From positions 20,039,542 to 20,103,541 of the forward strand of contig OX388305.1 in NCBI GenBank assembly GCA_947579605.1: DNA of 64,000 bases, written 5' to 3'. Origin of the DNA: Athripsodes cinereus (taxonomy: Eukaryota; Arthropoda; Insecta; Trichoptera; Leptoceridae). The translations under genes and the position numbers were made by a program. This document shows positions 44,386 through 56,264 of the stretch, piece after piece (position 1 is the first letter of the stretch; the number at the start of each line of letters is the position of its first letter). The notes under the pieces are model-generated. The model worked only from the letters and a program-made list of their open reading frames with translations. It had not been told where the DNA came from and searched no databases.

Positions 44386-45805
44386 GAAACAATGTATGTA
44401 CATTAAAATTGACCATAACAACTAAAAAATAAGCGTGAGCATGTCGAAACATGATGTAACGAATTTATTTATTAAAAAGAGTTACTTGTAGGAAAGAGTG
44501 TCAGTAGCCATAAAAATATATATGTAGTGTTTTTAGCTTGGTAGTCTTTGGTCAGGCAGCGGCCATGTTGTATTTCCGGCTTGAACAGGAGAGCTGTGTT
44601 AGTTGTTCGCTCCATAGTTAAGTTTGATAAAATCCACACATAAATATTTGAGTCGGTTCGTATGTGCGTATGTCCTCAATGGACTCTGAAATAAGGAAAG
44701 ACAGAAGTAAAATAATACACTCTATACGAGGTCTCATCTCCTGGGCAGGTTTAAGGCTAAAAACATTTTAAATATCTTATGTATTGATAAAGATATTACA
44801 ATTTTAATGAGATTCCCATACATTCGCTTGACAAAATTGCCAAGCGAATGTATGAAAATCCAATATTTATAGTCAAACATTTTTCATTGTATTGAATTAA
44901 TTTCAAAATGGATGTAACAATAAATAAAACAATACTGAAACTAAATAATTAGGGACTGTTTACATAATGAAACATTGTGATTGCTAATGACAAAAAATCC
45001 TGAATTATGTGAATAAAAATTGCATATTTTTGACATTTTGAGCTATTTTCATAATGGAGGATATTATGAGACCATAGAAATCCATACTGTAGAATAAGAA
45101 AAGTATGATGTAAAAAATCCATAAACAATGTTAAATGATTTTTTGTATAAATAAATACAAAAGTACCTCGCTGAACCTATTTATTTTCGTTAAATATGGG
45201 CATGTGGGGAGTCAAACATTAAGTATTCTCATTGGTCATAACTTTTTATTACTTTTTTCCACGTAAGCACATACTCCATTTTAGTCCAATAAGGTTATAG
45301 AATTTAAACCCATGTATATGCACGGTTTCTGTTTATTTAAACCCGAGCAATGCCGGGTTACAAAAGCTTGTATTAAATAATCGAGTAAATCTCACAAATG
45401 AGTGAGTTATTTAGATGAATAAAACCAACATCAATCGCTGAGGCGATGTTATAATTAATTATTTCCCGCATAAGGTAATGATCATAATTGTAGAGAAATA
45501 TGTTACATAGTCACATTGCTGTTTGGTAATAAATAGATTAAAAGTTAGAATTAATAGTAGATTAATTCAATTGCGTGTTTATTTTAGCGGGTCTTACATT
45601 AGCCGTAAAAAAAGCATAGCCGGATGATTCAATAATACCCATCTGAAATAGAGGAATGTGGAAACAGGGCCATCCATGGACACATGTCTTCCATAAAAAA
45701 AAAAGAATTTCTTATCAAGTGAGGTATTACAGAACACACTATTAATGACGCAAGGAAGATGTCAGCGTAAAACAGTCAGTACATATTACAATATGTAATA
45801 TAATT
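44386..45805. other. AT-rich stretch, possible piggyBac 5' region
   Basis: A GC-richer patch at 44540-44630 precedes a short frame from 44669 (MSSMDSEIRKDRSK) that ends after about 33 codons. A perfect 14-bp hairpin lies at 44817-44854 (CATACATTCGCTTG paired with CAAGCGAATGTATG, 10-base loop). Nothing else recognised. Confidence 0.4.
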
Positions 45806-46075
45806 GTCAGGAGACCACCATTTAATATTATCGCCGCTCAAGTTATGTAAGTGACGGAAGGTAGACCAATTTGTTATAAGTAGATTGAATTCACTGCTCT
45901 AGTTTTTAGGTGAAGTAAAATAAGTTAAAATAGATAAGTATTGTAGAATTAAGATTTTTAAAGTAATCATCACTGTTTAGTTTGTAAGTGATGGAAAGTA
46001 AACCAATTAATGTTATAAATAGATTGAAGTCACCGCTCTAGTTTTTTAAGTGATATAAAATAAGTTATACTTTAA
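45806..46075. repeat. Diverged tandem duplication, 137-bp period
   Basis: GTAAGTGACGGAAGGTAGACC (45847) and GTAAGTGATGGAAAGTAAACC (45984) begin two homologous units that also share CTGCTCTAGTTTTT / CCGCTCTAGTTTTT and AAAATAAGTTA. Confidence 0.75.
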
Positions 46076-46593
46076 ATTAAAGATTAAAAGTAGTGCACAG
46101 TTTATTTAATATAATTTTGGAATGAAAATAAATGTTAATTTTCTTAATATAATTATGGTATAATTTCACACCTTTGTATGGGTTCACATTGAAAGAGGTT
46201 AGAGAATGAAGGGACATGTTACCCACAACCTGAGAGGTTATGTTTAGAATCAAATGCTCTAACGACAAATTCCCATAACCAGGAGGAGTTACCGTTGCAA
46301 TGAACTATCCTACAAGCAAGACGTTCCTCTTTATAAACAAATCATTGTATCTTTGATTTTAGACGTGGGTGGATGTGTGCATCATTTCAAAATAGCCGTA
46401 TTTTAAAAATTCACAAAAATGACGACCTCTTCCCGAAAGTTTATTTATTTATTTTTATAATATTTATTTTTTACGTTTCTAAATCTATAAAATATATATG
46501 TACGTCAATTCATATATCATTAGCGGATTTGGTAGCACAAATAATGTTTAATTATGTATAACTAGTGATGATATAACCTTCTTCAACTTTTAC

Positions 46594-46626
46594 TCTCCTC
46601 ATATGAGGACACTAGGAGAATCCGTG
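46594..46626 (-). mobile_element. piggyBac-like end (candidate), inverted relative to 44347
   Basis: Reversed, it reads CACGGATTCTCCTAGTGTCC and then the palindrome TCCTCATATGAGGA, paralleling 44351-44385. No TTAA is preserved beside it. Confidence 0.4.
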
Positions 46627-46702
46627 TAGTTTTCATGATATTTTTTCCTATATTATTGTTCATATTGTTTTCCATGTTATACTTTGTTTGTATTTTTATC
46701 TC

Positions 46703-46987
46703 GTTTTAGACGTTTAAAGTTAGTAGAAATACTAGTTCTACTAGAAAACGGTGATGAATATGATCAGACTCCTTGAGATATATACATAGAACCTCCTGAA
46801 GTCAGCCAACTTACTGATGAAAATTCATACAAGGAAGATGGAGTGAATAACAATTGCCTGCCTAAAAACCAATTATGAGCACCTGCGGAGAAACGGCAGC
46901 TTTTGAACCAAGACGCAGGATATATTTTTGATAACAATACAATAGAAGAAGCCATTTCAAGGCCTAAATTCGGTAATCTTCCATAAA
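46703..46987 (+). pseudogene. Decayed piggyBac transposase N-terminal region
   Basis: The plus-strand frame reads LVEILVLLENGDEY, a stop, then DIYIEPPEVSQLTDENSYKE, later APAEKRQLL and TIEEAISRPKFG before a stop. Acidic stretches with IxPP(E/D)VxxLTDEdS precede the catalytic domain in many piggyBac-like transposases. At least three stops interrupt it and the DDD catalytic part is not found downstream. The relation to the candidate ends at 44347 and 46594 is unclear, since this segment lies outside them. Confidence 0.5.
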
Positions 46988-47700
46988 GAAACCGACCTAC
47001 GTCTGATCTTTTAATGCTTATTCATTTGATAGTATTACTTCTTATCTTAGAGGTTTTGTTTTAAGATTCTTTCTATAACGTATTGGTCCTTCATATTATA
47101 TACAGCATCATTAAAGTTGCTTTAATAAAAGTAATATAAACAAGTTTTAATGTTTACCATACATAAGTATTACTTATACATTTACTACCCCAAAGAAACG
47201 CGTAATGAATATCTAATAATATTTCATCAAATTAAGCAAAGATAGTATTAAGTTTAGTACATTAGAAGCCTCAACGAATGCGGATATTATTATTTAGCCC
47301 GAAGCTTCATCGTAACCCTTTTAAGTGTAGCATTGGTACCTACACTACATACTATGATGCTATGAACTCGGCAAATTTGTTGCGTAGTGTACGTACAAGT
47401 AATTTATTATTACATCACCAACTGTCATCGCAGCTTGAAAAGTTGTAATAAAATTATACGAAGAATAATAATTACTTTCGATAATTATTGTGCGTGTATT
47501 GACAGAGTGATAATGACGAGAAAAATATCCACTTCGGTGGTGTTTTCATTTCATTATTATTTTCTTAGTTCATTTTCTTATATATACCTATGCACATAAT
47601 CAGATTAAATTACATACCTACGTTATGAGCATAAATGAATTGGTATATATATCTAAATATATTGAATTTTTTTGATATTTATTTCGTAAAACTCCATTAT
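46988..47700. other. AT-rich spacer
   Basis: No gene recognised. Confidence 0.55.
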
Positions 47701-47854
47701 ATACAAATAAATAATAAGATATTATTCAAGGTTTTACATATACCTACTTTATTACGAGTTACCCGAGTCTCGACATGCAATGTCTTTGTCAAAACAACAA
47801 CTCGTAATAAAGTATATGTAAAACCTTGAATAATATCTTATTATTTATTTGTAT
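47701..47854. repeat. Foldback element
   Basis: Left arm 47701-47760 and right arm 47799-47854 are inverted copies that differ only by a 4-base indel (CTAC present in the left arm), around a 38-base spacer. The frames on both strands here repeat the same arm translation. Confidence 0.85.
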
Positions 47855-48035
47855 CTCAATATATGTTTTTTGGGCGTTCTCTGGGAGTGAACCATATGTT
47901 AAGATAAGTGTCTGGGTATAAAGATGCTTCATCGAAATGTCTTGGAAAGCCCTCTGCCAGTAGGCATGGTGACGACACACAACCGGAGGTTATCCAGAAA
48001 CCTAATTCACACAGATTGAGTTTGTTTCAAACGAA
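47855..48035. other. Spacer, GC-richer, unidentified
   Basis: The patch at 47875-48010 is less AT-rich than average and may be a decayed mobile-element fragment. No frame supported. Confidence 0.35.
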
Positions 48036-48039
48036 AGAA

Positions 48040-48142
48040 TGAATCTTTTCCCTTTAATTGGCATAAATAATATTTTGAGTTCGAACTCGGAACTTTGTGA
48101 CTCAAGGGCATGAGCAGTTGCGCCCTCACCAGAATGGTCATG
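48040..48142 (-). mobile_element. tRNA-derived SINE head, family S3 (candidate)
   Basis: On the minus strand: CATTCTGGTGAGGGCGCAAC, CTCATGCCCTTGAGTCACAA and a box B-like GAGTTCGAACTC. Spacing is compatible with a tRNA-like pol III promoter. No full tRNA cloverleaf is claimed. Confidence 0.4.
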
Positions 48143-49647
48143 TTTTTATTTTCTTATCTAATTTATATAAGTACTCTTAAATTTTTTTTTTTTAATTAAC
48201 ATTCTTTAATTAGGCAGGAATCAACTATATACATTTTGATATTTTTTGTACTTATTTGATTTGTACATAAAATCAACTCCAATGATCTGAAAGTACAATA
48301 GACACAACATTCACCTACAAGGAAACAAATCCTAAGTTTAAGAAATATGAAGGAAATAAAATTGGTGCAGAATAGGTTAAAATGGAGAATACTCACTGCC
48401 ACACACAGTTGTTAATTTTTTGTTGATTGAAGTGGACTACTTTCATGTTTTTTTATATGCAGCTTTTCTGCTGGCTACCCCACTGGATAATAGTAGTAGT
48501 AATTATAGTTAGTTATCGTGAAGAGCATCTCAGGTAATAGCAGAAGAGGAATTTAAAGGTACTACAATTAATTTATATGTAATATTATATACCTACCTAT
48601 GCCCTATTTTCCAATCACACTATGAACTTTGGTATAATATTATAATTATGGTTATTACATAAGTTACATAATAGATCTTGTTTGAGAGAAGTTGAAGTAT
48701 TCATACCCGGCGGCTGTTTGACGTCGAAACTTACATATTTCATGCATAAATTCAAATTCATAAAGAAGGAATTTAATGAATGCCTATAATAATATAAGTT
48801 GGTAAACCATATGATGAAGATTGCTTCAAGTAGGTTACTAAGTTGATATAGGTACCTACTCATAGTTATATTACCGTTAGTACTTTTCATTATGTGGTAG
48901 ATATTTGTCTCATATAGTGTAACGCATGATCATTTTTGATGTCTTGTAGGTATATACCAAAACATATTTGGGAACGATTTTTCACTAAATTTACTGAAAT
49001 TCCTGTTCAGCTTCGTAGGCCTGTGTCGTCAATCGAATTATTTATACATAAAATACATGTAACTTGTAAGATAATTATTAATTTAAGTTTATAACACATA
49101 TTTTCGCTCCAGCAACGGTTCTCAGTTGCCTCGGTAGAGAGCTTTTATGTTAGGTATATGTTTAAATAATTATGTGTATAAGCCGTTTGTCTGACAAATG
49201 TAAAGGTAGGATGAAAATACCATGACTCTATTGTCACAGATTATCTGAATTTAAACTATGGCATAAATACCATTCCAATGATTTTTTTGTATTTTATTGA
49301 AAATAAGCCGCCTCCCTTCATGCCAATTTTACATCAGCAAACCTATATACATACCTATGTACTTACTTATTACACGTATGTAATATTTATTTATACACAA
49401 TTCATTGAAATATCCATAACCATGTTATATATTATACCCTCCTTTACCCATATACCTATCTAGCCATTTACTTGATTATTATTTGGTATTTTTAAAAACA
49501 TTAAAAAACTTAAATTAAAAAATACTATCATAGACAAAACACAGCTCAATGAAACATAAATTAAGTATGAAAAATAGAGAAAAATAGGAGAAAATTATCC
49601 CTTATTTAAAAATAATCATATTTAGAGCCAGAGAAAGAATTCTATAA
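48143..49647. other. AT-rich spacer with a possible LINE C-terminal relic
   Basis: At about 48970-49090 the plus frame ERFFTKFTEIPVQLRRPVSS... resembles the C-terminal tail of a jockey-like LINE protein, without motifs that would prove it. A family D fragment (TGCTGGCTACCCCAC) lies near 48470-48485. No other gene. Confidence 0.4.
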
Positions 49648-49850
49648 AAATAATAACTAGACAACTTTTTTAAGATGTGCCATTTTGTGGAAAAATCACC
49701 ACAAGGGCCAATTCAAGAATCATAACACCCCCTGAAGAATAGGGTTTTTAATCTCGCTTTAAATACCTCCACACTCTTCAGAGTCCGTAAATCACAGAAT
49801 TTTTTTCTGCACAGCAACGGACCAGCCACACAAAAGACACGGTCAACATA
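49648..49850 (-). mobile_element. LINE 3' end, family J, copy 4
   Basis: The minus-strand frame reads SVEVFKARLKT then GCYDS, then the 3' block GGCCCTTGTGGTGATTTTTC, ACAAAATGGCAC and AGTTGTCTAGTTATTATT, the best-preserved copy in the window. Copies at 5836, 7664 and 26630. Confidence 0.65.
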
Positions 49851-49871
49851 GTTGACTAGACCCCCCTACGC

Positions 49872-50085
49872 GGCATCCGTAGAGTTACTCTTGACAAAAT
49901 CTAAACACGACCTTAATCTTAATCATACGACCCGCGAAGTGACTATTGTCCAAAAATACAAGCATACCGATCGCGCAGTAGCGGTATCGCGGTGTTTTGA
50001 CCATTGTCCCTTCGTGCGTCGTATGATCAAAATCAAGACAAGATGAAGATCGTATATAGATTGTGTCAAGAGTAGCCCTGCAGTT
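49872..50085. repeat. Degenerate foldback
   Basis: Left part (TTACTCTTGACAAAATCTAA, ATCATACGACCCGCGAAG, CATACCGATCGCGC) is mirrored by the right part (GCGGTATCGCGG, CTTCGTGCGTCGTATGATC, GATTGTGTCAAGAGTAGCC), centred near 49975. The 64-codon frame inside is incidental. Confidence 0.6.
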
Positions 50086-50577
50086 GTATATATAATGTTA
50101 AATTATTAGACAACAAAAGTGAGTATGTTAATATTTTTAGCTACAAATGAGGTATTGTCAATAATTTATTTGGAAAATACACCTAGGTAGTTACATTTTA
50201 TAAAGTCATTATTAATAAGTTTTCATTTCATATAAGTCGTATTCAAGTAGGTTGTACGGATGTAATATATTTAAAAAGCTTCTTATATGGGAAACACTAA
50301 TTTCTGAAAGAATGTTTTGCTCTCCAATGAAAAGGGTTTGCAATCTTCATAATTTCTTGTTACAATAACTAATTATACTATAAACGTAATACCTTCTTAT
50401 TCCTTCAAAATTATTAGTACGCCAGTAAGTTTTCTATGGAAATTATCTACTCACATATAGGTATATGTACATTATTCACGTACTTATATCAAACTGTTCC
50501 TAAATATACCAAAATAAATTCTGTAATTATGAAGCAAAATGGTGAATGGGGTAGATTTTATGTGGTTTTTGACGACT
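50086..50577. other. AT-rich spacer
   Basis: Nothing recognised. Confidence 0.55.
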
Positions 50578-50634
50578 TTTTACTATTTACATAATAGTCA
50601 GGTTCTTGACCTGACTATTATATAAATAGTAAAA
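50578..50634. repeat. 26-bp hairpin
   Basis: Arms 50578-50603 and 50609-50634 pair with one mismatch around TCTTG. Possibly a very short MITE or a hairpin RNA locus. Confidence 0.75.
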
Positions 50635-51480
50635 TATAATCAATGCTGTCATCCGGCAGAACCTGAAACAAACATCTTCATTTGCTGATGACGCATGATT
50701 GAATTCCATATTTTTTAAAAACACGTTTTTAAAATAAACTTTCTTTCCGATATAATATGATGCGCTCATGTCAATCTTTAGGATTCAATTGAGTTTGTTA
50801 TCAATGACTAATGAAGCTCATCTTATTGTTATTTCTATGCCTCTAGATATCCATTAATATGCCATAAATTTAAGACAATTACATTCATAGATGTGTATAC
50901 ATATTTATGCAAATTTAAACTGACTCATGCGAAAATCTTAAACGGAAACGTGTGTACCTACATTAATTTTCTTAACCGTGTCAGTATTACAGTTTCTTGA
51001 AATATTCATATGTGATGAAATATTGCAGTATTCCACTATCAACAAATAGAATGGATATTATATATAATACCTATTGTATAACTTATAATAATTATTATAG
51101 TACGACAGAATATAAAATTAGGTAAAACTCTCTAGAGAGATATTAATGTGTGGTCCCAAACACATATCTCACATTGTTTATGGTAATTAATTGCGTAAAT
51201 ATTAAAATTTTCATGAATATTAGCAGGGTATCCCTTTATATCACTATGTCTAATATATTATTGCTATAAATTTGTCATTTTATAGCAAGGAAAGTAATAC
51301 TAGACCTAAAACCTACTTCAACCAACACTCACAAAATTTAGGTTCCTAAAACATTACCACAATGTAGGTATGTATATTTCCGTTTCACGCAAATAACATA
51401 ACTCTTATTTTAACATTGTGTAATTAGACTATCCTTGTTATAAAACAATATTCCAAGGAAACTACCATTTAAAGCTTATA
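50635..51480. other. AT-rich spacer
   Basis: No gene recognised. Confidence 0.55.
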
Positions 51481-51483
51481 AAA

Positions 51484-51545
51484 GTTCCGTCGGGGGCACT
51501 ACCGAGTAATGTGACGATCTCTTTTCTAAGCCTTATGGTATATGA
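51484..51545. repeat. Short dispersed repeat, family K
   Basis: GGCACTACCGAGTAATGTGACG and TCTAAGCCTTATGG match 61757-61813 (GGCACTAACAAATAATGTGACG, TCTAAGCCTTTCAT). Confidence 0.45.
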
Positions 51546-51604
51546 TTCGTGTGTGTTTTTTTTAAATTTTATACTACATAATATGTAACCTCATACAATG
51601 GTGA

Positions 51605-51820
51605 ATTGTATATTTAATGAGTAACAATCCATTGGATTGGTCTGCAACGAGTTTGGTTTTTCTTCTCCATTCGTCTCTATTCTCAGCCAGTCTTTTCAGC
51701 TCTACGTATGAGCCACAGTTCATATCACTCTTCAGTTGGTCCATATATGCGTCTCTTGGTCGGCCTCTGCCATTTGTCCCCTCGGTCTTACCCTCCGCGA
51801 TGGCTATGAGTAGTCCTTCT
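51605..51820 (-). mobile_element. LINE family L1a, 3' end, copy 2
   Basis: The minus frame keeps GLLIAIAEGKTEGTNGRGRP, RDAYMDQLKSDMNCGS and ENRDEWRRKTKLVADQSNG, the C-terminal tail of the element at 13383-14442 without its frameshift. The homology begins abruptly near 51820 (5' truncation), so there is no reverse-transcriptase domain. Confidence 0.8.
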
Positions 51821-51861
51821 AATACATTGACGTTGGATACTTTCTGAACAAAGCGAAACAT

Positions 51862-52446
51862 AACATTTTTTTATTAACGAGTGAGATGGTAAGATTCTTT
51901 GAACAACGCTGTTTTGAATTGAATTTGGTTTAAATGGTCCACAGATATTAACTTTTTATTCGAGTTTCTAGTCTAGTATTGATGTCGTTATTCTATTAAA
52001 TGTTCTCAATTCTGTTGGTACTGTAACAGTAAAGTAACAACTACATTATTGGAGATTTGTGAATTATGTTGGGTTTGGTTGGACTTTGTAAAATATTATT
52101 TCGGGACACTAACATTTTTTAATTGAGTTATAATACTAATTAATGGAACTGGATCGTAACAGTGCTTAAAGTCAAGTATTTTATTAATACTAAGCATCAG
52201 TGTAAATATTATTTTGTCCATCTGCGCATTTTTTATTTATTTCATTAAGTATAATATGAAATTCGTTCAATAATGGTTATCTGTGTTAACACCTTGTGTG
52301 TAATTAAGTAAATTATAAATTTAATACATCTTAAGGACACAAATATTTACACAATAAAATAATCTTGAGTTGAATGAATCATTTGAAATGTAGCTCATCA
52401 AAATATAAATTGCTCTGAGAAAAATAGAGACGAAATTTCACAACGA
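51862..52446. other. AT-rich spacer
   Basis: Nothing recognised. Confidence 0.55.
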
Positions 52447-52630
52447 TTCATTGGTACGTAAATAAATAAATAAAACTTTACCGACCATAATTTTACACAA
52501 ATACATAAACAATTAGATACAACATTACAAAACGTGACAATTAAAAAAAATTAGGCCAAAAGGCGGACTTGTTGCTAGGCAACGTCTTCCAGTCAACCCT
52601 AAAACATTAACATAAAAAAAATAGGTCTAT
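52447..52630 (-). mobile_element. Retroposon 3' end, family T, copy 2
   Basis: Minus-strand GGGTTGACTGGAAGACGTTG, then the stem GTTGCCTAGCAAC, GTCCGCCTTTTGGCC, and an end reading TAAAGTTTTATTTATTTATT. Resembles 6890-7050. Confidence 0.5.
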
Positions 52631-53670
52631 GCCTACCCAAATAATAAAAAAAATAATAAAAAATACAGGAACCCAAAGAGAAAAAATTTCAAGTACAGAT
52701 TAGGACCAGAGATAGGTAGTAAAAACGATTTATTAGTACGAATCTATAATATTAACTTTTCGCAAACAAGTCGTTGGTAAATTTACATTTTCAACACAAT
52801 ATGAAAATTGTTATATAAATTTTTCACTTTGAAACTAAAACCTTAGAGCATGAATAATTTTAACTTATGCGAGTGTGTATTTAATGAAATCGATATTATC
52901 TCATTTATAAATGATATTGATCCTAGGCGCCCTTGAAGAGATATTTTTATCAAGACGCTATATAAATTGTCACACATAAATATTTAAGATTTTATTCCGG
53001 TATTGCAGGTAGCACGAGTACACGTGTCAAGTGTCAACCGTTTCAGTAACAGTTCGTAAAGTTTCACTCCTTATTGTTATCAACAAAAAAAATATCCTTA
53101 TTTAATTATTTTATAACTCAACAAAATTGAACACATAACCTTTTCAACAATAGGTTAAGTTAAAGTAATAACTTCCATTCCATAATATGAAATGACTAAT
53201 CCGTTTAGTATATAATAATATTATCTTCATTATTCCCATAGGAACAAATAACAATTATTATTAATTGTAAATGTTTCAAAACAATTATTAATAACCTCAA
53301 TGTTAATTTATTTGAGACATTTAATAGATTTGATAATATTTGATATTATTGAACTTAACGAAGACCATGTATGTAATTGTACCTACATATATATTTTCAA
53401 AAAAAAAAAAATGCGCAGATACTATAGAATTAAAATAGATTTAAAATATAACACTGTATGCTTTTACTATAAATAATGTTTGACACAAAGGCCAAATAAA
53501 AAGCATTCGTTTCAATGATACAATTAAAATTCAAATCCCCCCTATACTCTCCCATTACCTGCCTTGTTACCAATACACCCCTTCCTGCTTTCAATACTAT
53601 GCTATACCCTCCATAGATCCCAGACATATTATAGGTAGGTACCTATTAGTACTACTACTACTACTTTACC
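52631..53670. other. AT-rich spacer
   Basis: No gene recognised. Confidence 0.55.
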
Positions 53671-53900
53671 ATCACGGCTTATCCCACAAGTGTAGTAGCC
53701 AACAAACCACCTGCAAGTTATAAACATGCAAGGTGTCCTCTCCGTGCCAATATACAATCAAGAAATTTAGGATGGGTGGCAAACCTCATCGCTGAATTTA
53801 TGGTGTAAAATGTCTTAATTTTTCTGAACACTTGCCTTTAACAGGACACTCGAAAACTTACGGAAAAAGTTTGAGACCAATTACAAACCGGGTGCTCCAC
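53671..53900 (+). repeat. Dispersed repeat family D, reference copy
   Basis: The longest uninterrupted copy: ACCATCACGGCTTATCCCAC, AGCCAACAAACCACC, TATAAACATGCAAGGTGTCC, GGTGGCAAACCTCATCGCTG and TTTAACAGGACACTCG. No coding capacity or inverted termini seen; probably a non-autonomous element. Confidence 0.65.
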
Positions 53901-54485
53901 GGGATACCTTAAATGAACTTTCTCAAAGTTATTCCAAGTAGATACTATACAATCATTATGTACTATATACCTACTTAGTACCTATTATATAATGATTTAT
54001 TTATTTACATACAAATGCTTAAACGATTTTTTTAATAAATAATTTGTAGGTTCCTAAATCAATTTGCTTTTCAGTCATAAAAACATTTTTCTAATTAACT
54101 ATGTATTAAGTAAATTTTGAGATTATTCTGAAGCTGCGTTTCATATGTTATTTGTAATATTATTGATCCACCTTCACGATACAAGCACATCTTTACTAGG
54201 CTTCGGTCTCATTGTAGTATGTATCAAACAATTATAATATTCGTCTTTTCTCATTTTTCCAAAGAAAATGCTGGCGTATGTAAATTTCTAGCCATAAATT
54301 TTACCCTAAATATATTTTAAAAAGTTTAGTCTATAGGTAGGTACAATATATGTGTGGTTTGACATAAGTACTTACATAGAAACTTGATTAATTTGTAATC
54401 AAAGAGATATTTGTAGAACTCAAAAACTATTAGGTTTTGAATGATTTCTGTATTCAAACAATATTCAAAGAATTAATGTTACGTA
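53901..54485. other. AT-rich spacer
   Basis: Nothing recognised. Confidence 0.55.
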
Positions 54486-54487
54486 AT

Positions 54488-54640
54488 AAATACATTGTCG
54501 TCTTGTTCTTGTGCCACTCCCAACGGAGGCTGGTGACCATATCTTTGGCGTAATTTCTCACGATCCTGGGCCAGTTTAATAAGGATTGCTGCACCTGGTA
54601 TTCCAAACCACTGCCGCAGATTCTTGAACCATGATGCTCT
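54488..54640 (-). pseudogene. LINE C-terminal coding fragment, family L5
   Basis: The minus-strand frame reads WFKNLRQWFGIPGAAILIKL, then AQDREKLRQRYGHQPPLG. The WxKNLRxWFG block is typical of the C-terminal end of insect RTE-type endonuclease-reverse transcriptases. No catalytic part is nearby and no tail is clear. Confidence 0.65.
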
Positions 54641-54703
54641 TTTACATCACAAATCCCATCTGCCCTCTATCTTTCCCTCTACTCTACATTTTACATATTA
54701 AAT

Positions 54704-54934
54704 TCAGTGATGAAGTTTGCAGCATATATGTCTAATTTTTTTATTAGAATGGAGAGGACACCTTGAGCATTTATCACATGCAGCTTGTCTTATGACTACA
54801 TCACTTGTGGGAAATACCGTGGAAAATACAGTAGTAGTATTTAAATAATATTTTCCATCAACCCATACGTTTGTGAGTAAACATAAGAAACAACTAAATT
54901 GTTCAAGATAATCTTCAGAGCCATTCACGTACAT
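54704..54934 (-). pseudogene. Cysteine-rich frame, possible piggyBac-like relic
   Basis: A 76-codon minus frame ends with DKCSRCPLHSNKKIRHICC, then KLHH. The CXXC and the NKKIRHxC segment recall piggyBac C-terminal zinc domains, but the second half is missing and the upstream part is not conserved-looking. Chance is a real alternative. Confidence 0.25.
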
Positions 54935-56183
54935 TGTAGGTATTTGTTACTGTACAACATAAATAGAATTTCTGTTATTATTATAAGTAGTTTGTTCTAA
55001 GTTAATGACGTATTCAAATATTACTGAGAATTTGGCAATCTGGAACATAAAGATTACACAATCTAGTTTCATTGACACAAAAATATTGTTAGTTGTTTGT
55101 ATGTATCGATCCTCCAGAGTAATATACCAATAACTCGAAATTCTAATTTTTTAAGATAATTTGGTATACTGATGCTCAAAAAAATATGTGATATTCTAAT
55201 AAAAATTATATGTTTTTTTTTTATTTGTGGAAGTGAAAAAACTCATTCTTCATGGCTTTATAAGCCAAAAATTTACAAGCATTCAAAAAAAATCTAGTCA
55301 TTGGCCATTGAAACTGTGACATCTCTATGTTTGTACGGGAGTACAAAGTAGGTATGTAGGTATGTTATTATTCAATGCGCTGAATGATGATGCATCTATT
55401 TTTATAGTGCTGAGTTGTGTGTTTTATTATGTTAGTGTCGTAACATTTTTGCCATTTCTGTTATGTTAGTCATGCACGTATCATCTGCAAGGGTTTGTTT
55501 GTCAATTTGATGTTTAATTATAAAAAAACATAGCATTTTTTGATTATATGACATGTTGATTTTACTGGTTGCGAGCCAATTCAAGCGATTTCATGAGCTT
55601 GTTTTTATTGTCACGCAAGTGCAAAAAGAATACAATTTACTTTATTAGGTAAATTTAAAAATATGAAAGTTTGAATTACTTACCTTTCTGCAGTGTTGAA
55701 TAAACCATAAAAAAACTACTTCATAAATGACCAATAATATTTTTAAATAAATTTGTTCTTGAATGAAATCGAGTAAACTATGCTAGTATTCTACTAATCT
55801 TGTATTTACTTGGGTAGTCTTTATACTTATCTCAAGAAGTTATATATAACAGAGTAGGTATCTATTTGCATCAGATTCAATCAATATAAGATAATATATG
55901 AGTAGGTATGTGTGATAGTATTTATTTTGTATAATTTATAATTGTCTTTGTAGTGTTATGTTGATATTATCAAAATATGAATGATATTATATTATAATGA
56001 GTTAATATCGTGTATGTTTAGCAAAACTTGTATCAATAGTGATTTCAGTAATATTAATCAACCAATGAATGTTATCAAATTTTTTTTGTTATTAATATTG
56101 GTATTCCCGAAAATCTAATTAAACGGATGGAAAAACCTGATGAGATTATTTGCAAAAACAATATCTATAATTTTTATTATTTG
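54935..56183. other. AT-rich spacer
   Basis: No gene recognised. Confidence 0.55.
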
Positions 56184-56264
56184 AAGAGACTTTTTCGTCT
56201 TTCAAAGGTATTTTCAATTCATTCAAAAGATTGACAAAGTTCTAGTGACAAAAAAGACGTCTCT
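56184..56264. repeat. Degenerate foldback related to 1670-1807 (candidate)
   Basis: AGAGACTTTTTCGTC (left) and GACAAAAAAGACGTCTCTC (right) are imperfect inverted copies resembling the AGAGAGACGTCTTTCGTC part of the 1.7-kb foldback. Confidence 0.35.
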
